Shown here one piece after another: positions 1 to 7,606 of a DNA stretch of 64,000 nucleotides. The notes beneath the pieces are model-generated. The model made no database searches. It saw nothing but the letters and a program-made list of their open reading frames with translations, and had not been told where the DNA came from. A program made the position numbers and the translations under genes. The number at the start of each line of letters is the position of its first letter. The stretch's first letter is position 1. The stretch comes from Luteirhabdus salina (GTDB taxonomy: Bacteria > Bacteroidota > Bacteroidia > Flavobacteriales > Flavobacteriaceae). The DNA lies in NCBI GenBank assembly GCA_025384855.1, contig JALAHT010000002.1, forward strand, positions 310,001 to 374,000, read 5' to 3'.

Positions 1-364
1 CAGAACCCTTCGCATACCAGAAGATTTCAACATCTTTAAAAATAGAAAAACGCTTGTGCTAACAGAAGTGGAAAAAGCATCGACCGAAACTGTCGCATAC
101 GAAAAAATCGATTTTTCAAAGGCTATTGTGAATCAAGTATGTGAAGTGTTGCACCAGCGAGATATTCAGAGTCTGATTATTGAAGGTGGTCGACAGACCC
201 TTCAAACCTTTTTGAATGCCGGGATATGGGATGAAGCCTTTGTCTTTGTGGGAACTACTACTTTTGAAGGGGGCGTGAAAGCACCAGAATGGAAAGGCAC
301 CGTTCACTCGAAAAAACAACTTGAAAACGATTTGCTGTTGCACATAAAAAATAACGCGCATTGA
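1..364 (+). CDS. ribD: RibD C-terminal reductase domain, 5' truncated
   Basis: This is the last 120 codons of the bifunctional riboflavin enzyme RibD; the gene begins before the window. The reading frame is open from base 2. The segment SLIIEGGRQTLQTFL (about 68 residues before the end) and the following WDEAFVF match the end of the RibD reductase domain, which reduces the ribosylamino-pyrimidinone intermediate using NADPH. The N-terminal deaminase domain is not visible here. The stop codon overlaps the TTG start of the next gene by four bases, so the two are probably translated together. An in-frame GTG at 56 is not the true start, because homologous sequence continues upstream of it. Confidence 0.85.
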   Translation, partial: RTLRIPEDFNIFKNRKTLVLTEVEKASTETVAYEKIDFSKAIVNQVCEVLHQRDIQSLIIEGGRQTLQTFLNAGIWDEAFVFVGTTTFEGGVKAPEWKGTVHSKKQLENDLLLHIKNNAH

Positions 365-1233
365 TATATCTCGCTCTTAGCGTCCTCGCTTCCACCTTAA
401 TATTCGTAGCTTTTAAGCTATTCGATCGGTTTAAGATCAATACCCTACATGCCATTATCGTCAACTATGTGGTGGCCTGTACTAGTGGCCTTATCGCTTA
501 TGAGGGCAAAGTTGAGATAGGCGCGTTGCCCAGCTACGAATGGTTTTATTACACCTTGGGATTGGGAGCGTTGTTTATCATCATTTTCAACCTAATGGCC
601 ATTACGACCCAACGAAGCGGTTTATCGGTGGTGTCGGTGGCAACAAAGATGAGTGTGGTAATTCCCATACTTTTCGGACTATTATACTATAAGGATAGCG
701 CAGGTTTTTTTAAGATTTTAGGGATTGTTCTCGCATTAATAGCTGTATACCTAGCGAGTATTAAAACGAAGCGGGGGATCAAGATTGAACCCAAGAATCT
801 TGTTTTTCCCATTTTGGTCTTTCTCGGAAGCGGGATTATCGACACTAGCATAAAGTATTTAGAAGATAGCTTTGTGGCGAAGAATGATGTTCCGCTATTT
901 TCGGCCACAATATTTGCTGCAGCATTTCTAGTAGGATTCAGTATTATAATAGGTCAGATATTAAAAGGTACATTTCGGTTTCAATTGAAATCGATAGTAG
1001 GTGGAATTGCCTTAGGAATTCCGAACTATTTTTCCATTTATTTTATCGTGCAAGCGCTACGGAGCGGAATTTTAGATAGCTCTGGAATCTTTACGGTGAA
1101 CAATGTTGCCATCGTAATGCTTTCAACCTTATTGGGCATCACCTTGTTTAAAGAAAAATTATTGCGAAAGAATTGGATTGGAATCGTGTTGGCGGTTATC
1201 AGTATCTTTTTGGTTGCTGTGGCTAAGTGGTGA
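361..1233 (+). CDS. EamA/DMT-family membrane transporter
   Basis: A 290-residue protein with about ten hydrophobic segments over its whole length, arranged as two similar five-helix halves, as in the drug/metabolite transporter superfamily. The start used is TTG, overlapping the ribD stop in a TTGA junction; no ATG lies near it and the first residues (IYLALSVLASTLIFVAFK) already form a membrane helix. The C-terminal half has the usual LLGITLFKEKL...NWIGIVLAVISIFLV pattern of EamA proteins. The substrate cannot be read from sequence. The link to ribD is positional only and does not prove a flavin role. Confidence 0.8.
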   Translation: MIYLALSVLASTLIFVAFKLFDRFKINTLHAIIVNYVVACTSGLIAYEGKVEIGALPSYEWFYYTLGLGALFIIIFNLMAITTQRSGLSVVSVATKMSVVIPILFGLLYYKDSAGFFKILGIVLALIAVYLASIKTKRGIKIEPKNLVFPILVFLGSGIIDTSIKYLEDSFVAKNDVPLFSATIFAAAFLVGFSIIIGQILKGTFRFQLKSIVGGIALGIPNYFSIYFIVQALRSGILDSSGIFTVNNVAIVMLSTLLGITLFKEKLLRKNWIGIVLAVISIFLVAVAKW

Positions 1234-1240
1234 ATGTTTT

Positions 1241-1384
1241 GTAGGCTGTAGGCTAAAAGACATAAGAATTAATATGCTCTCATAATTCTTAATTCTTAAT
1301 TCTCTGCTACTTTGCCCCTTTGCTCCTTTGAAGACACCGCTAATCACTAATGACCAACGACTAATGACTAGTAACTAATGACTA
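1241..1384 (+). repeat. Composite short-tandem-repeat element, copy A
   Basis: The spacer consists of successive blocks of different short tandem units: GTAGGCT twice (1241-1254), AATTCTT about three times (1284-1303), an 8-bp unit CTTTGCCC/CTTTGCTC/CTTTGAAG (1310-1333), then several degenerate ACTAATG units (about 1340-1384). The order and sequence of the octamer and ACTAATG blocks recur in inverted orientation at 15301-15363, with a related AATTC heptamer block beyond. The last ACTAATG-like unit contains the ATG start of yigZ. Function is unknown; it has no transposase, no long terminal inverted repeats and no coding potential. Confidence 0.75.
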
Positions 1385-2001
1385 ACAAGGACACCTATAA
1401 AACCATTACCAAGCCTTCTGAAGAAGTTCTCTTTAAAGATCGGGGCAGTAAGTTCTTTGGGTATGCTTTTCCCGTGAAAAATGAAGCTGAGATTGAAGAT
1501 CACATCGCTGCGTTGAAGTCGCAACACCACAAAGCACGCCATTGGTGTTATGCTTGGCAATTGGGAAAGGAATACGACCGATTTCGGGCCAACGACGATG
1601 GCGAACCCAGCAACAGTGCCGGAATGCCTATTTATGGTCAGTTGCAATCGTTTGAAGTCACCAACACCTTGGTGGTAGTCGTTCGATATTTCGGTGGAAC
1701 AAAATTAGGGGTTGGCGGCTTAATACAAGCGTATAAGACTGCTGCGCAAATGGCGCTGGAGAAATCGAGGATTGTCACCCGCACAATCGACGAGGAATTT
1801 TTGGTTACTTGCGACTACCCAGAAATGAACACCGTCATGCGCATTATTAAGGAAGAAGAACTGGAGGTGCTCCACCAAGAATTACATTTGGACTGCCAGT
1901 TCACACTTTCGGTTCGGAAACGAGATGCCGATCGTATTTTTGAAATTTTCGAAAACACCTATAAGATTACCATCAAAAATCTTTCGGAGGAAGATGCTTA
2001 A
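1378..2001 (+). CDS. yigZ: YigZ/IMPACT-family protein
   Basis: A 207-residue protein of the UPF0029/IMPACT family. The N-terminal domain carries the family motifs NDDGEPSNSAGMPI (about residues 71-84) and VVVRYFGGTKLGVGGL (about 100-115); the remainder fits the DUF1949 C-terminal domain. Bacterial members are poorly characterised; eukaryotic IMPACT binds the translation regulator GCN1, but no such role can be assumed here. The start ATG lies in the last unit of a tandem-repeat element, so the first residues (MTNKD) may be repeat-derived. The gene converges on the thioesterase gene with a four-base overlap. Confidence 0.88.
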   Translation: MTNKDTYKTITKPSEEVLFKDRGSKFFGYAFPVKNEAEIEDHIAALKSQHHKARHWCYAWQLGKEYDRFRANDDGEPSNSAGMPIYGQLQSFEVTNTLVVVVRYFGGTKLGVGGLIQAYKTAAQMALEKSRIVTRTIDEEFLVTCDYPEMNTVMRIIKEEELEVLHQELHLDCQFTLSVRKRDADRIFEIFENTYKITIKNLSEEDA

Positions 2002-2396
2002 TCGGTTAATTTATCTAACAAATAATCCGGTGCCTTTCGAAGTTTGTTTGTTTTCATATTGACAAAAACCAATGTGGTTTCGGCGCTTACCAACAACTCT
2101 CCTTTTTCATTATGAATTTCATAATAGAATTCAATTTTAACCGTAGGTGTTTTCTTTAGTGTCGTGGTTACGGTTATCAGGTCATCATATCGCGCTGGTT
2201 TCTTATACGATATCTCAAGATGCGTAACGGGTAATTGCACATCGTGTTCTTCCATCCAACGGTACGAAAAGCCCAGTTCGCGAAGCCATTCGGTTCTTCC
2301 TTGTTCTAAATAAAGCGGATAATTTCCATAATAGACCACTCCCATCTGATCGGTTTCGGCATATCGTACTCGAATTTTTGTTTCGGTTTTTTTCAA
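1998..2396 (-). CDS. YbgC-type acyl-CoA thioesterase (4HBT fold)
   Basis: A 132-residue hot-dog-fold protein. The motif YAETDQMGVVYYGNY near residues 13-27 is the 4-hydroxybenzoyl-CoA thioesterase active-site segment, with the conserved aspartate, and GRTEWLRELG follows as usual. Such enzymes hydrolyse acyl-CoA thioesters in the cytoplasm; the natural substrate is not predictable. Length is normal for the family. It is transcribed divergently from dnaA and its 3' end overlaps yigZ by four bases. Confidence 0.88.
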   Translation of the reverse strand: MKKTETKIRVRYAETDQMGVVYYGNYPLYLEQGRTEWLRELGFSYRWMEEHDVQLPVTHLEISYKKPARYDDLITVTTTLKKTPTVKIEFYYEIHNEKGELLVSAETTLVFVNMKTNKLRKAPDYLLDKLTD

Positions 2397-2606
2397 AAGA
2401 ATCTGAGTATAAAATGAACTTTTTTCGTAGTTTTATCGTTATAACAGTATGAGGAAAAAAAACTAAAAATTCAATACCCTTCGGATTTTTTTTTTCATTT
2501 TTTTGTTCACATATTTGCAGTGTTAAGAAAGTGTTAGGGATCGCTCCTAATCCCAGTCTCTTAGCTACCCTATTTTAATACTAACTAATAAGCGCAACCC
2601 ACCATT

Positions 2607-4034
2607 ATGAGCAAAACTGCGGAATCGGTTTGGAACAATTGTTTGTCCTTTATTGAAGATAATATTACTTCTCAGGCCTACAAAACTTGGTTCGAACCAA
2701 TTAAGGCAGTAAAGCTCACCGATAATGCGTTAAGTATTCAAGTTCCCAGTAAATTTTTCTACGAATGGCTAGAGGAACATTACGTAAAATTATTGAAGGT
2801 TGCCTTAACGAAGGAACTCGGAAAAACGGCAAGATTGGTGTACATTATTAAGATGGAGAACACCTACGGCAATAAGCAGCCGTTTACCGAAAAAATCCCT
2901 AGTGCGAATCGCAGTAATATGCAATCGCAGGAAGTGGATGTTCCATTGAAGAATAAAAGTCCAGAATTAAAAAATCCCTTTGTCATTCCTGGCATTCGAA
3001 ATGTAAAGATCGAATCGCAGCTGAACCCTTCCTATAATTTTGATAATTTCCTGGAGGGTGAAAGCAATCGCTTGGCGCGATCGGCAGGGATGGCAGTAGC
3101 GAACAAGCCTGGAGGCACCTCCTTCAACCCACTCTTAATTTTCGGAGGGGTAGGTTTAGGAAAAACTCATTTGGCTCATGCTATTGGTGTTGAAATAAAG
3201 GATAAGTATCCTGAAAAGACGGTGCTGTATATTTCTGCGGAAAAGTTCACCCAACAATATATTGAGTCGGTAAAGAAGAACAATCGAAACGACTTCATTC
3301 ACTTTTACCAGATTATCGATGTACTAATTGTAGACGATATTCAGTTGCTTTCAGGGAAGGCGGGAACACAGGATGTATTTTTCCACATCTTCAACCACCT
3401 TCACCAAAATGGAAAGCAGGTTATCTTGACGAGCGATAAGGCTCCGGTCGATATGATTGACATCGAACAGCGATTGTTGTCCCGTTTTAAATGGGGGCTT
3501 TCAGCAGAGCTGAACCATCCGGATTATGATACGCGGGTCGCGATCATCAACAACAAGTTGTATCGCGATGGGGTTGAAATGCCAGAGGATATCATCGAAT
3601 TTTTGGCCAATAACATCAAAACCAATATCCGTGAATTGGAAGGAGCGATTATTTCACTCATCGCCCATTCTTCTTTCAATAAAAAGGATATTACCATCGA
3701 CCTCGCCAAAAAGATTGTCGATAATTATGTGAAGCATACCAAACGTGAAGTATCGATCGATTATATTCAAAAGGTGGTTAGTGAATACTTCCAAATGGAT
3801 GTGGATACCCTTCAGTCCAAAACACGGAAGCGTCATATTGTACAGGCACGTCAGTTAGCGATGTTCTTTGCAAAGAAATTCACCAAAGCTTCCTTGGCTT
3901 CCATCGGTTCGCAAATTGGTCAGCGCGATCATGCCACCGTATTGCACGCTTGTAAAACGGTCGACAACCTTTCCAGCACCGACAAACAGTTTCGTAAATA
4001 TGTAGAGGATCTGAACAAGAAACTTACCCTCTAA
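2607..4034 (+). CDS. dnaA: Chromosomal replication initiator protein DnaA
   Basis: A 475-residue full-length DnaA. Domain I occupies about residues 1-85, followed by a polar linker. The AAA+ domain has Walker A GGVGLGKT at 180-187 and Walker B VLIVDDIQLL. The C-terminal domain IV carries the DnaA-box-binding signature IGQRDHATVLHACKTV. DnaA binds origin boxes as ATP-bound oligomers and opens oriC. The 210 bp upstream is AT-rich but has no cluster of consensus DnaA boxes, so an origin here is not supported. The start ATG gives the canonical N-terminus MSKTAESVWNNC. Confidence 0.98.
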   Translation: MSKTAESVWNNCLSFIEDNITSQAYKTWFEPIKAVKLTDNALSIQVPSKFFYEWLEEHYVKLLKVALTKELGKTARLVYIIKMENTYGNKQPFTEKIPSANRSNMQSQEVDVPLKNKSPELKNPFVIPGIRNVKIESQLNPSYNFDNFLEGESNRLARSAGMAVANKPGGTSFNPLLIFGGVGLGKTHLAHAIGVEIKDKYPEKTVLYISAEKFTQQYIESVKKNNRNDFIHFYQIIDVLIVDDIQLLSGKAGTQDVFFHIFNHLHQNGKQVILTSDKAPVDMIDIEQRLLSRFKWGLSAELNHPDYDTRVAIINNKLYRDGVEMPEDIIEFLANNIKTNIRELEGAIISLIAHSSFNKKDITIDLAKKIVDNYVKHTKREVSIDYIQKVVSEYFQMDVDTLQSKTRKRHIVQARQLAMFFAKKFTKASLASIGSQIGQRDHATVLHACKTVDNLSSTDKQFRKYVEDLNKKLTL

Positions 4035-4089
4035 ACCATTCCCAAAATATTTTAACATCCTCCTAACCCTTACTGCTAGGGCTTTTCCA

Positions 4090-4097
4090 TAATTTTG
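4090..4097 (+). promoter_or_regulatory. Candidate -7 element for the phosphatase gene
   Basis: TAATTTTG fits the Bacteroidota -7 consensus TAnnTTTG and lies 16 bp before the ATG at 4114. No convincing -33 TTG is seen at 17-23 bp, so this is a candidate only. Confidence 0.4.
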
Positions 4098-4113
4098 ATG
4101 AAAACTGCATGCT

Positions 4114-4566
4114 ATGGCTACAAAAATTCTGATGGTTTGTTTAGGAAATATCTGTCGATCGCCCTTGGCAGAAGGATTGTTAAAGTCGAAACTTGACAAA
4201 AATGAATACTACGTCACTTCTGCAGGTACCGGTCATTGGCATGTGGGTGAAAAACCAGATTCACGCAGTATTGCGGTAGCCAAGAAAAACGGTTTGGATA
4301 TTACAGACCAACGCGGCAGACAATTTAAGGCTTCGGATTTTGAAGAATTCGACCATATTTTTGTGATGGATACATCCAATCGCGATGATGTTTTGGCTCT
4401 GGCCAATTCTGAAGAAGATCGAGCAAAAGTTCAGTTGATCTTAGATGAAATTTTTCCGGGTGAAAACGTCGATGTCCCCGACCCCTATCACGGTGGCGAC
4501 CGCGGTTTCGATCAAGTATATGAAATGCTTGACAAGGCTAGCGATAAACTGGCAGAAAGGCTATAG
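4114..4566 (+). CDS. Low-molecular-weight protein tyrosine phosphatase
   Basis: A 150-residue enzyme with the phosphate-binding loop CLGNICRSP at residues 9-17 (catalytic Cys9, Arg15) and the late general-acid motif DPYHGG. It removes phosphate from phosphotyrosine in the cytoplasm. In many bacteria such enzymes oppose the capsule tyrosine kinase Wzc; a Wzc-like kinase is encoded at 57.9-60.4 kb, but this gene sits beside dnaA, so a functional pairing is inference. Full length, no oddities. Confidence 0.93.
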   Translation: MATKILMVCLGNICRSPLAEGLLKSKLDKNEYYVTSAGTGHWHVGEKPDSRSIAVAKKNGLDITDQRGRQFKASDFEEFDHIFVMDTSNRDDVLALANSEEDRAKVQLILDEIFPGENVDVPDPYHGGDRGFDQVYEMLDKASDKLAERL

Positions 4567-4573
4567 CTTTTTT

Positions 4574-4601
4574 AACTAAAAGGTTTTCTGTACTTTTAGT
4601 T
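4574..4601. terminator. Hairpin between phosphatase and sugar dehydrogenase genes
   Basis: A perfect 9-bp inverted repeat, AACTAAAAG (4574-4582) and CTTTTAGTT (4593-4601), follows the phosphatase stop. A T-run precedes it, so it would terminate minus-strand transcription better than plus; on the plus strand the trailing sequence is only ATTAAAT. Possible weak terminator. Confidence 0.45.
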
Positions 4602-4616
4602 ATTAAATATTGCCTT

Positions 4617-5987
4617 ATGAAAAAAAGTATCTCCCTCCTCTCATTCTTACTATTCACTATTTCATTAATTGCTCAAGATATCAATATCGCGTTGGTGGCC
4701 GATGGATTTTCCAGTCCCGTCGATATTGAAAATGCCGGCGATGACCGCTTGTTCATTGTGGAGCAAGGCGGTAGAATAAAGATTCTAAACGCAGACGGAA
4801 CGACAAATTCGACTCCCTTTCTTGATATTTCTACCCAGGTATCCAATGGAGGCGAGCAAGGATTGCTAGGCTTAGCGTTTCATCCAGATTATGCCAACAA
4901 TGGCTTTTTCTATGTGAATTATACCAAAACGAATGGTGATACTCGTGTGGCGCGATTTTCTGTTGATTCAGGTGATCCCGATATTGCGCAAGTTGGTTCG
5001 GAGTTTGAAATCATTGAGTACGAACAACCCTTTAGCAATCACAACGGCGGCGATGTGGCCTTCGGTCCTGATGGCTACCTTTATATCTCCTCAGGGGATG
5101 GTGGTAGTGGTGGCGATCCTGGCAATCGAGCACAGAACCTGTCACTCCTTTTAGGCAAAATGTTACGATTGGATGTCGATGGTGGTACGCCATACGCTAT
5201 ACCAGCGGACAATCCTTTCGTTGGTGCAGGAACTACTATATTGGAAGAAATATGGGCCTACGGTTTGCGGAACCCTTGGCGCTTTTCTTTTGACAGCATG
5301 AATGGTGATCTTTGGATTGGCGATGTGGGTCAAGCTGATGTAGAAGAAATCGATCGCGCGGGAATTGATGAAGGCGGTTTAAACTACGGCTGGCGATGCT
5401 ATGAGGGGTCGGTCCCGTTTAACACTTCTAACTGTCCTCCCATGGAGGATCTTACCTTTCCGATAGCCGAATACTCATCGAGCACGGGAAGCGGAAATTG
5501 TTCGGTAACCGGTGGCTTTGTGTATAGAGGTAGTATGTTTCCTGACCTTAACGGACTTTATTTCTACGGTGATGTTTGTAGCGGAATTATCGGTTCGGTA
5601 GATGCTGATGGAAATCTAACAGAATACGGGAACTTTTCAGGCTCTTGGGTTTCTTTCGGGGAAGATATTAATAGCGAGCTGTATATCGCTGATATCGGAG
5701 GCAGCATTTACCGTATAGAAGGTGAACTTTCAACTCCAGACTATAGTCCCGTTAATTTTGAGATGTATCCCAATCCAACCTCAAGCAATGTTAACATTAC
5801 CCTTTCAAAAGGAACAATAGACAGCGTTATCATCAGTACACTGAGTGGTGCTACTTTATTGAAACAGGATCAAATTTCCGAAAGCCACTATGCCTTTTCA
5901 TCCAGTGATTTTGCAAGTGGCATCTATTTGGTGAAGATTATTGATAGTGAGGGAGCTTCGGTTACAAAGAAACTCGTTAAGAATTAA
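4617..5987 (+). CDS. Secreted PQQ-type sugar dehydrogenase with T9SS sorting domain
   Basis: A 456-residue exported protein: signal peptide (MKKSISLLSFLLFTISLIAQ), then a glucose/sorbosone dehydrogenase beta-propeller (about residues 22-365) with typical segments GDDRLFIVEQGG, GGEQGLLGLAFHPDY, NHNGGDVAFGPDGYLYISSGDGG and EIWAYGLRNPWRFSFD. The last 75 residues form a type A type IX secretion sorting domain, starting near YPNPTSSNVNITL and ending in SGIYLVKI...TKKLVKN. It is therefore predicted to be secreted across the outer membrane and perhaps surface-anchored. It would oxidise sugars with a bound quinone cofactor; substrate unknown. The methyltransferase gene follows after 8 bp. Confidence 0.9.
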   Translation: MKKSISLLSFLLFTISLIAQDINIALVADGFSSPVDIENAGDDRLFIVEQGGRIKILNADGTTNSTPFLDISTQVSNGGEQGLLGLAFHPDYANNGFFYVNYTKTNGDTRVARFSVDSGDPDIAQVGSEFEIIEYEQPFSNHNGGDVAFGPDGYLYISSGDGGSGGDPGNRAQNLSLLLGKMLRLDVDGGTPYAIPADNPFVGAGTTILEEIWAYGLRNPWRFSFDSMNGDLWIGDVGQADVEEIDRAGIDEGGLNYGWRCYEGSVPFNTSNCPPMEDLTFPIAEYSSSTGSGNCSVTGGFVYRGSMFPDLNGLYFYGDVCSGIIGSVDADGNLTEYGNFSGSWVSFGEDINSELYIADIGGSIYRIEGELSTPDYSPVNFEMYPNPTSSNVNITLSKGTIDSVIISTLSGATLLKQDQISESHYAFSSSDFASGIYLVKIIDSEGASVTKKLVKN

Positions 5988-5995
5988 AAGTAGTT

Positions 5996-6712
5996 ATGAG
6001 TACTTCCAAAAAAGGAAATCTTTATTTAATTCCTACAACCTTGGGCGATTCTCCCCCTCTTGAGGTTTTGCCGTTAATGGCAAAGAAAGCAGTAGAGCAT
6101 ATCGATCATTATATAGCAGAGCACGAAAAAAATGCGCGTAGATTCATTAAGAGCATTGTTCCAAAAAAATCCCAGCCCAACCTTCATATTCAGCTAATCA
6201 ACAAGTTTACCGAGCCTACTGATATCCCCAATATGCTTCAACCCTGTCATGAAGGGTTTGATGTGGGAGTCTTGAGCGATGCGGGATGTCCAGGTATTGC
6301 CGATCCGGGTGCTTCGGTTGTGGCACAAGCGCACATTCAAGGAGTGAAAGTTGTACCGCTTGTTGGTCCCTCCTCCATCCTACTCGGCATGATGGCCAGT
6401 GGGTTTAACGGACAGAATTTTGCCTTTAACGGATACCTTCCCATAGACAAAAAGGAGCGTAAGCATGCTATTAAGCGATTGGAAAAGCGGTCCGGCGACG
6501 AGGATCAGTCGCAGGCATTTATTGAAACCCCGTATCGCAATAACCAGATGTTGGAAAGCTTGGTTCAAACGCTTCATCCTGATACTAGAATATGTGTGGC
6601 GTGCGATATTACCCTACCTACGGAAGACATCAAGACCTTGACCGCTTCACAATGGAAACAAAAAAAGGCAGACCTCAACAAGAGGCCTGCCCTATTCATT
6701 ATTCAAAAGTAA
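5996..6712 (+). CDS. RsmI-like SAM-dependent methyltransferase
   Basis: A 238-residue tetrapyrrole-methylase-fold protein. GVLSDAGCPGIADPGASVV (about residues 91-109) and VPLVGPSSILLGMMASGF are the RsmI-type SAM-binding motifs. It is shorter than E. coli RsmI (286 residues) and starts differently (KKGNLYLIPTTLGDSP), as seen in a second RsmI-like family common in Bacteroidota. RsmI proper 2'-O-methylates C1402 of 16S rRNA; whether this variant does the same is uncertain. Its final codons contain an inverted repeat that appears to act as the terminator of the convergent gene. Confidence 0.8.
   Translation: MSTSKKGNLYLIPTTLGDSPPLEVLPLMAKKAVEHIDHYIAEHEKNARRFIKSIVPKKSQPNLHIQLINKFTEPTDIPNMLQPCHEGFDVGVLSDAGCPGIADPGASVVAQAHIQGVKVVPLVGPSSILLGMMASGFNGQNFAFNGYLPIDKKERKHAIKRLEKRSGDEDQSQAFIETPYRNNQMLESLVQTLHPDTRICVACDITLPTEDIKTLTASQWKQKKADLNKRPALFIIQK
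6660..6691 (-). terminator. Intrinsic terminator inside the convergent coding region
   Basis: On the minus strand, a hairpin with arms at 6682-6691 and 6667-6676 (GGCAG/CTGCC plus CCTC/GAGG, one A.C mismatch, 5-base loop) is followed by seven T residues (6660-6666). It sits about 27 bp beyond the stop of the lysozyme-like gene and within the last codons of the methyltransferase gene. Confidence 0.75.
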
Positions 6713-6717
6713 ACCGA

Positions 6718-7386
6718 TTATCCCTTCACCTTCGCCTTTTTATTGGCAAGTATAAAAGAAGTATCGTATCCGCTAAATTTCTTTAAGTAATATCCGATAG
6801 AAGTTCCGAAAGCATCGTTAAAGCCAATAGCACCGCCACTTCGTAGATATTTTTTCACATTTCCGGCACCGGCAAGGTGAGCCGCAGCTAGAATACCAGA
6901 TTCCGTCACTTTCACACCATTTACGTGGCTACCCACATATCGTTTAATGTCGCGACGAAGAATCCATTTATTGCGCGCCACATAGGCATCGAAAGCAGCT
7001 TCTTGTAAATAGGTATCGGTCAAAAAAAGATCTGGATCGTAAATACCTATCATATGCAAGGTAGTGGCTGCAAACTGATATTTTCCTAAATATCCAAATT
7101 CGTTTACCGTCCAATAATCACCCCGCGATTCCTTAAAGCCTAATGCCTCCTTAAATCCGATAAAGGATTTACCCAAAAAGATGCGATAGGTAGGAGCGCT
7201 TGGAAAGGGAAGATCTATCATGTCCTCTTCAGAAGGGACGGTATAGTCCATAATGTGGTCTTCAACTAAATAATGATGCAAAGAAACCGCATCTTTATTA
7301 CGTCTTTCCTTTTTGGTTGAAAAACTCATGGCAAGGAAAACGACCACCGAAAGTAACGACACTACTGCTAGTAAATTACGTTTCAT
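6718..7386 (-). CDS. Exported lysozyme-like protein, paralogue 1
   Basis: A 222-residue protein when started at the ATG giving MKRNLLAVVSLLSVVVFLAM, a clear signal peptide; an in-frame upstream start at 7422 would add 12 unhelpful residues. The C-terminal two thirds resembles a lysozyme-like peptidoglycan-cleaving domain: LGFKESRGDYWTVN places a possible catalytic Glu86, followed by FGYLGKYQF and a later ESGILAAAHLAGAGNV segment. Both regions are shared with the adjacent gene at 7607-8251, so the two are a tandem duplication. It likely acts in the periplasm on the cell wall; activity is inferred from the motif only. Confidence 0.7.
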   Translation of the reverse strand: MKRNLLAVVSLLSVVVFLAMSFSTKKERRNKDAVSLHHYLVEDHIMDYTVPSEEDMIDLPFPSAPTYRIFLGKSFIGFKEALGFKESRGDYWTVNEFGYLGKYQFAATTLHMIGIYDPDLFLTDTYLQEAAFDAYVARNKWILRRDIKRYVGSHVNGVKVTESGILAAAHLAGAGNVKKYLRSGGAIGFNDAFGTSIGYYLKKFSGYDTSFILANKKAKVKG

Positions 7387-7433
7387 TTTGTAAGGTTTTT
7401 GAAGTACTTGAAAGCCTTTCAAATTTTCGCGGG

Positions 7434-7441
7434 CAAAAGTA
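7434..7441 (-). promoter_or_regulatory. Candidate -7 element for paralogue 1
   Basis: The minus-strand sequence TACTTTTG matches TAnnTTTG and lies 47 bp before the chosen ATG at 7386. This position supports the shorter start, as the longer ORF would begin only about 12 bp after it. Confidence 0.5.
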
Positions 7442-7571
7442 CAACTTTTTTTATAAATCTGACATCCAATATGTTAACAAATGTTAAGAGGAATTGTCTT
7501 ACAGTCCTCACTATAGACGGGTGAAGGGCTAAGCTGTGACATAAAGTTGCGTTAAAAGTGTCTTAAAAATG

Positions 7572-7599
7572 AAAAACCAGGCTTGTCAACCTGGTTTTT
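7572..7599. terminator. Bidirectional intrinsic terminator
   Basis: A perfect 10-bp stem (7572-7581 with 7590-7599) with an 8-base loop, A-rich on one side and T-rich on the other. On the minus strand it lies 8 bp after the stop of the 7607-8251 gene and ends in a T-run, so it terminates that gene and separates the two paralogues. Confidence 0.85.
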
Positions 7600-7606
7600 T
7601 CAATAA

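Noticed and set aside
1241-1384. CRISPR-like array
   Set aside because: The units are 7-8 bp, contiguous without spacers and change in sequence along the array; no cas genes are present.
2397-2606. Replication origin next to dnaA
   Set aside because: The AT-rich spacer has only one near-match to a DnaA box (TTGTTCACA at 2503-2511) and no box cluster; proximity to dnaA alone is weak evidence in Bacteroidota.
7471-7490. ATGTTAAC-type repeats near 7471 and 15982 as operator sites
   Set aside because: Only short AT-rich matches in unrelated spacers; too common by chance to support a regulator site.
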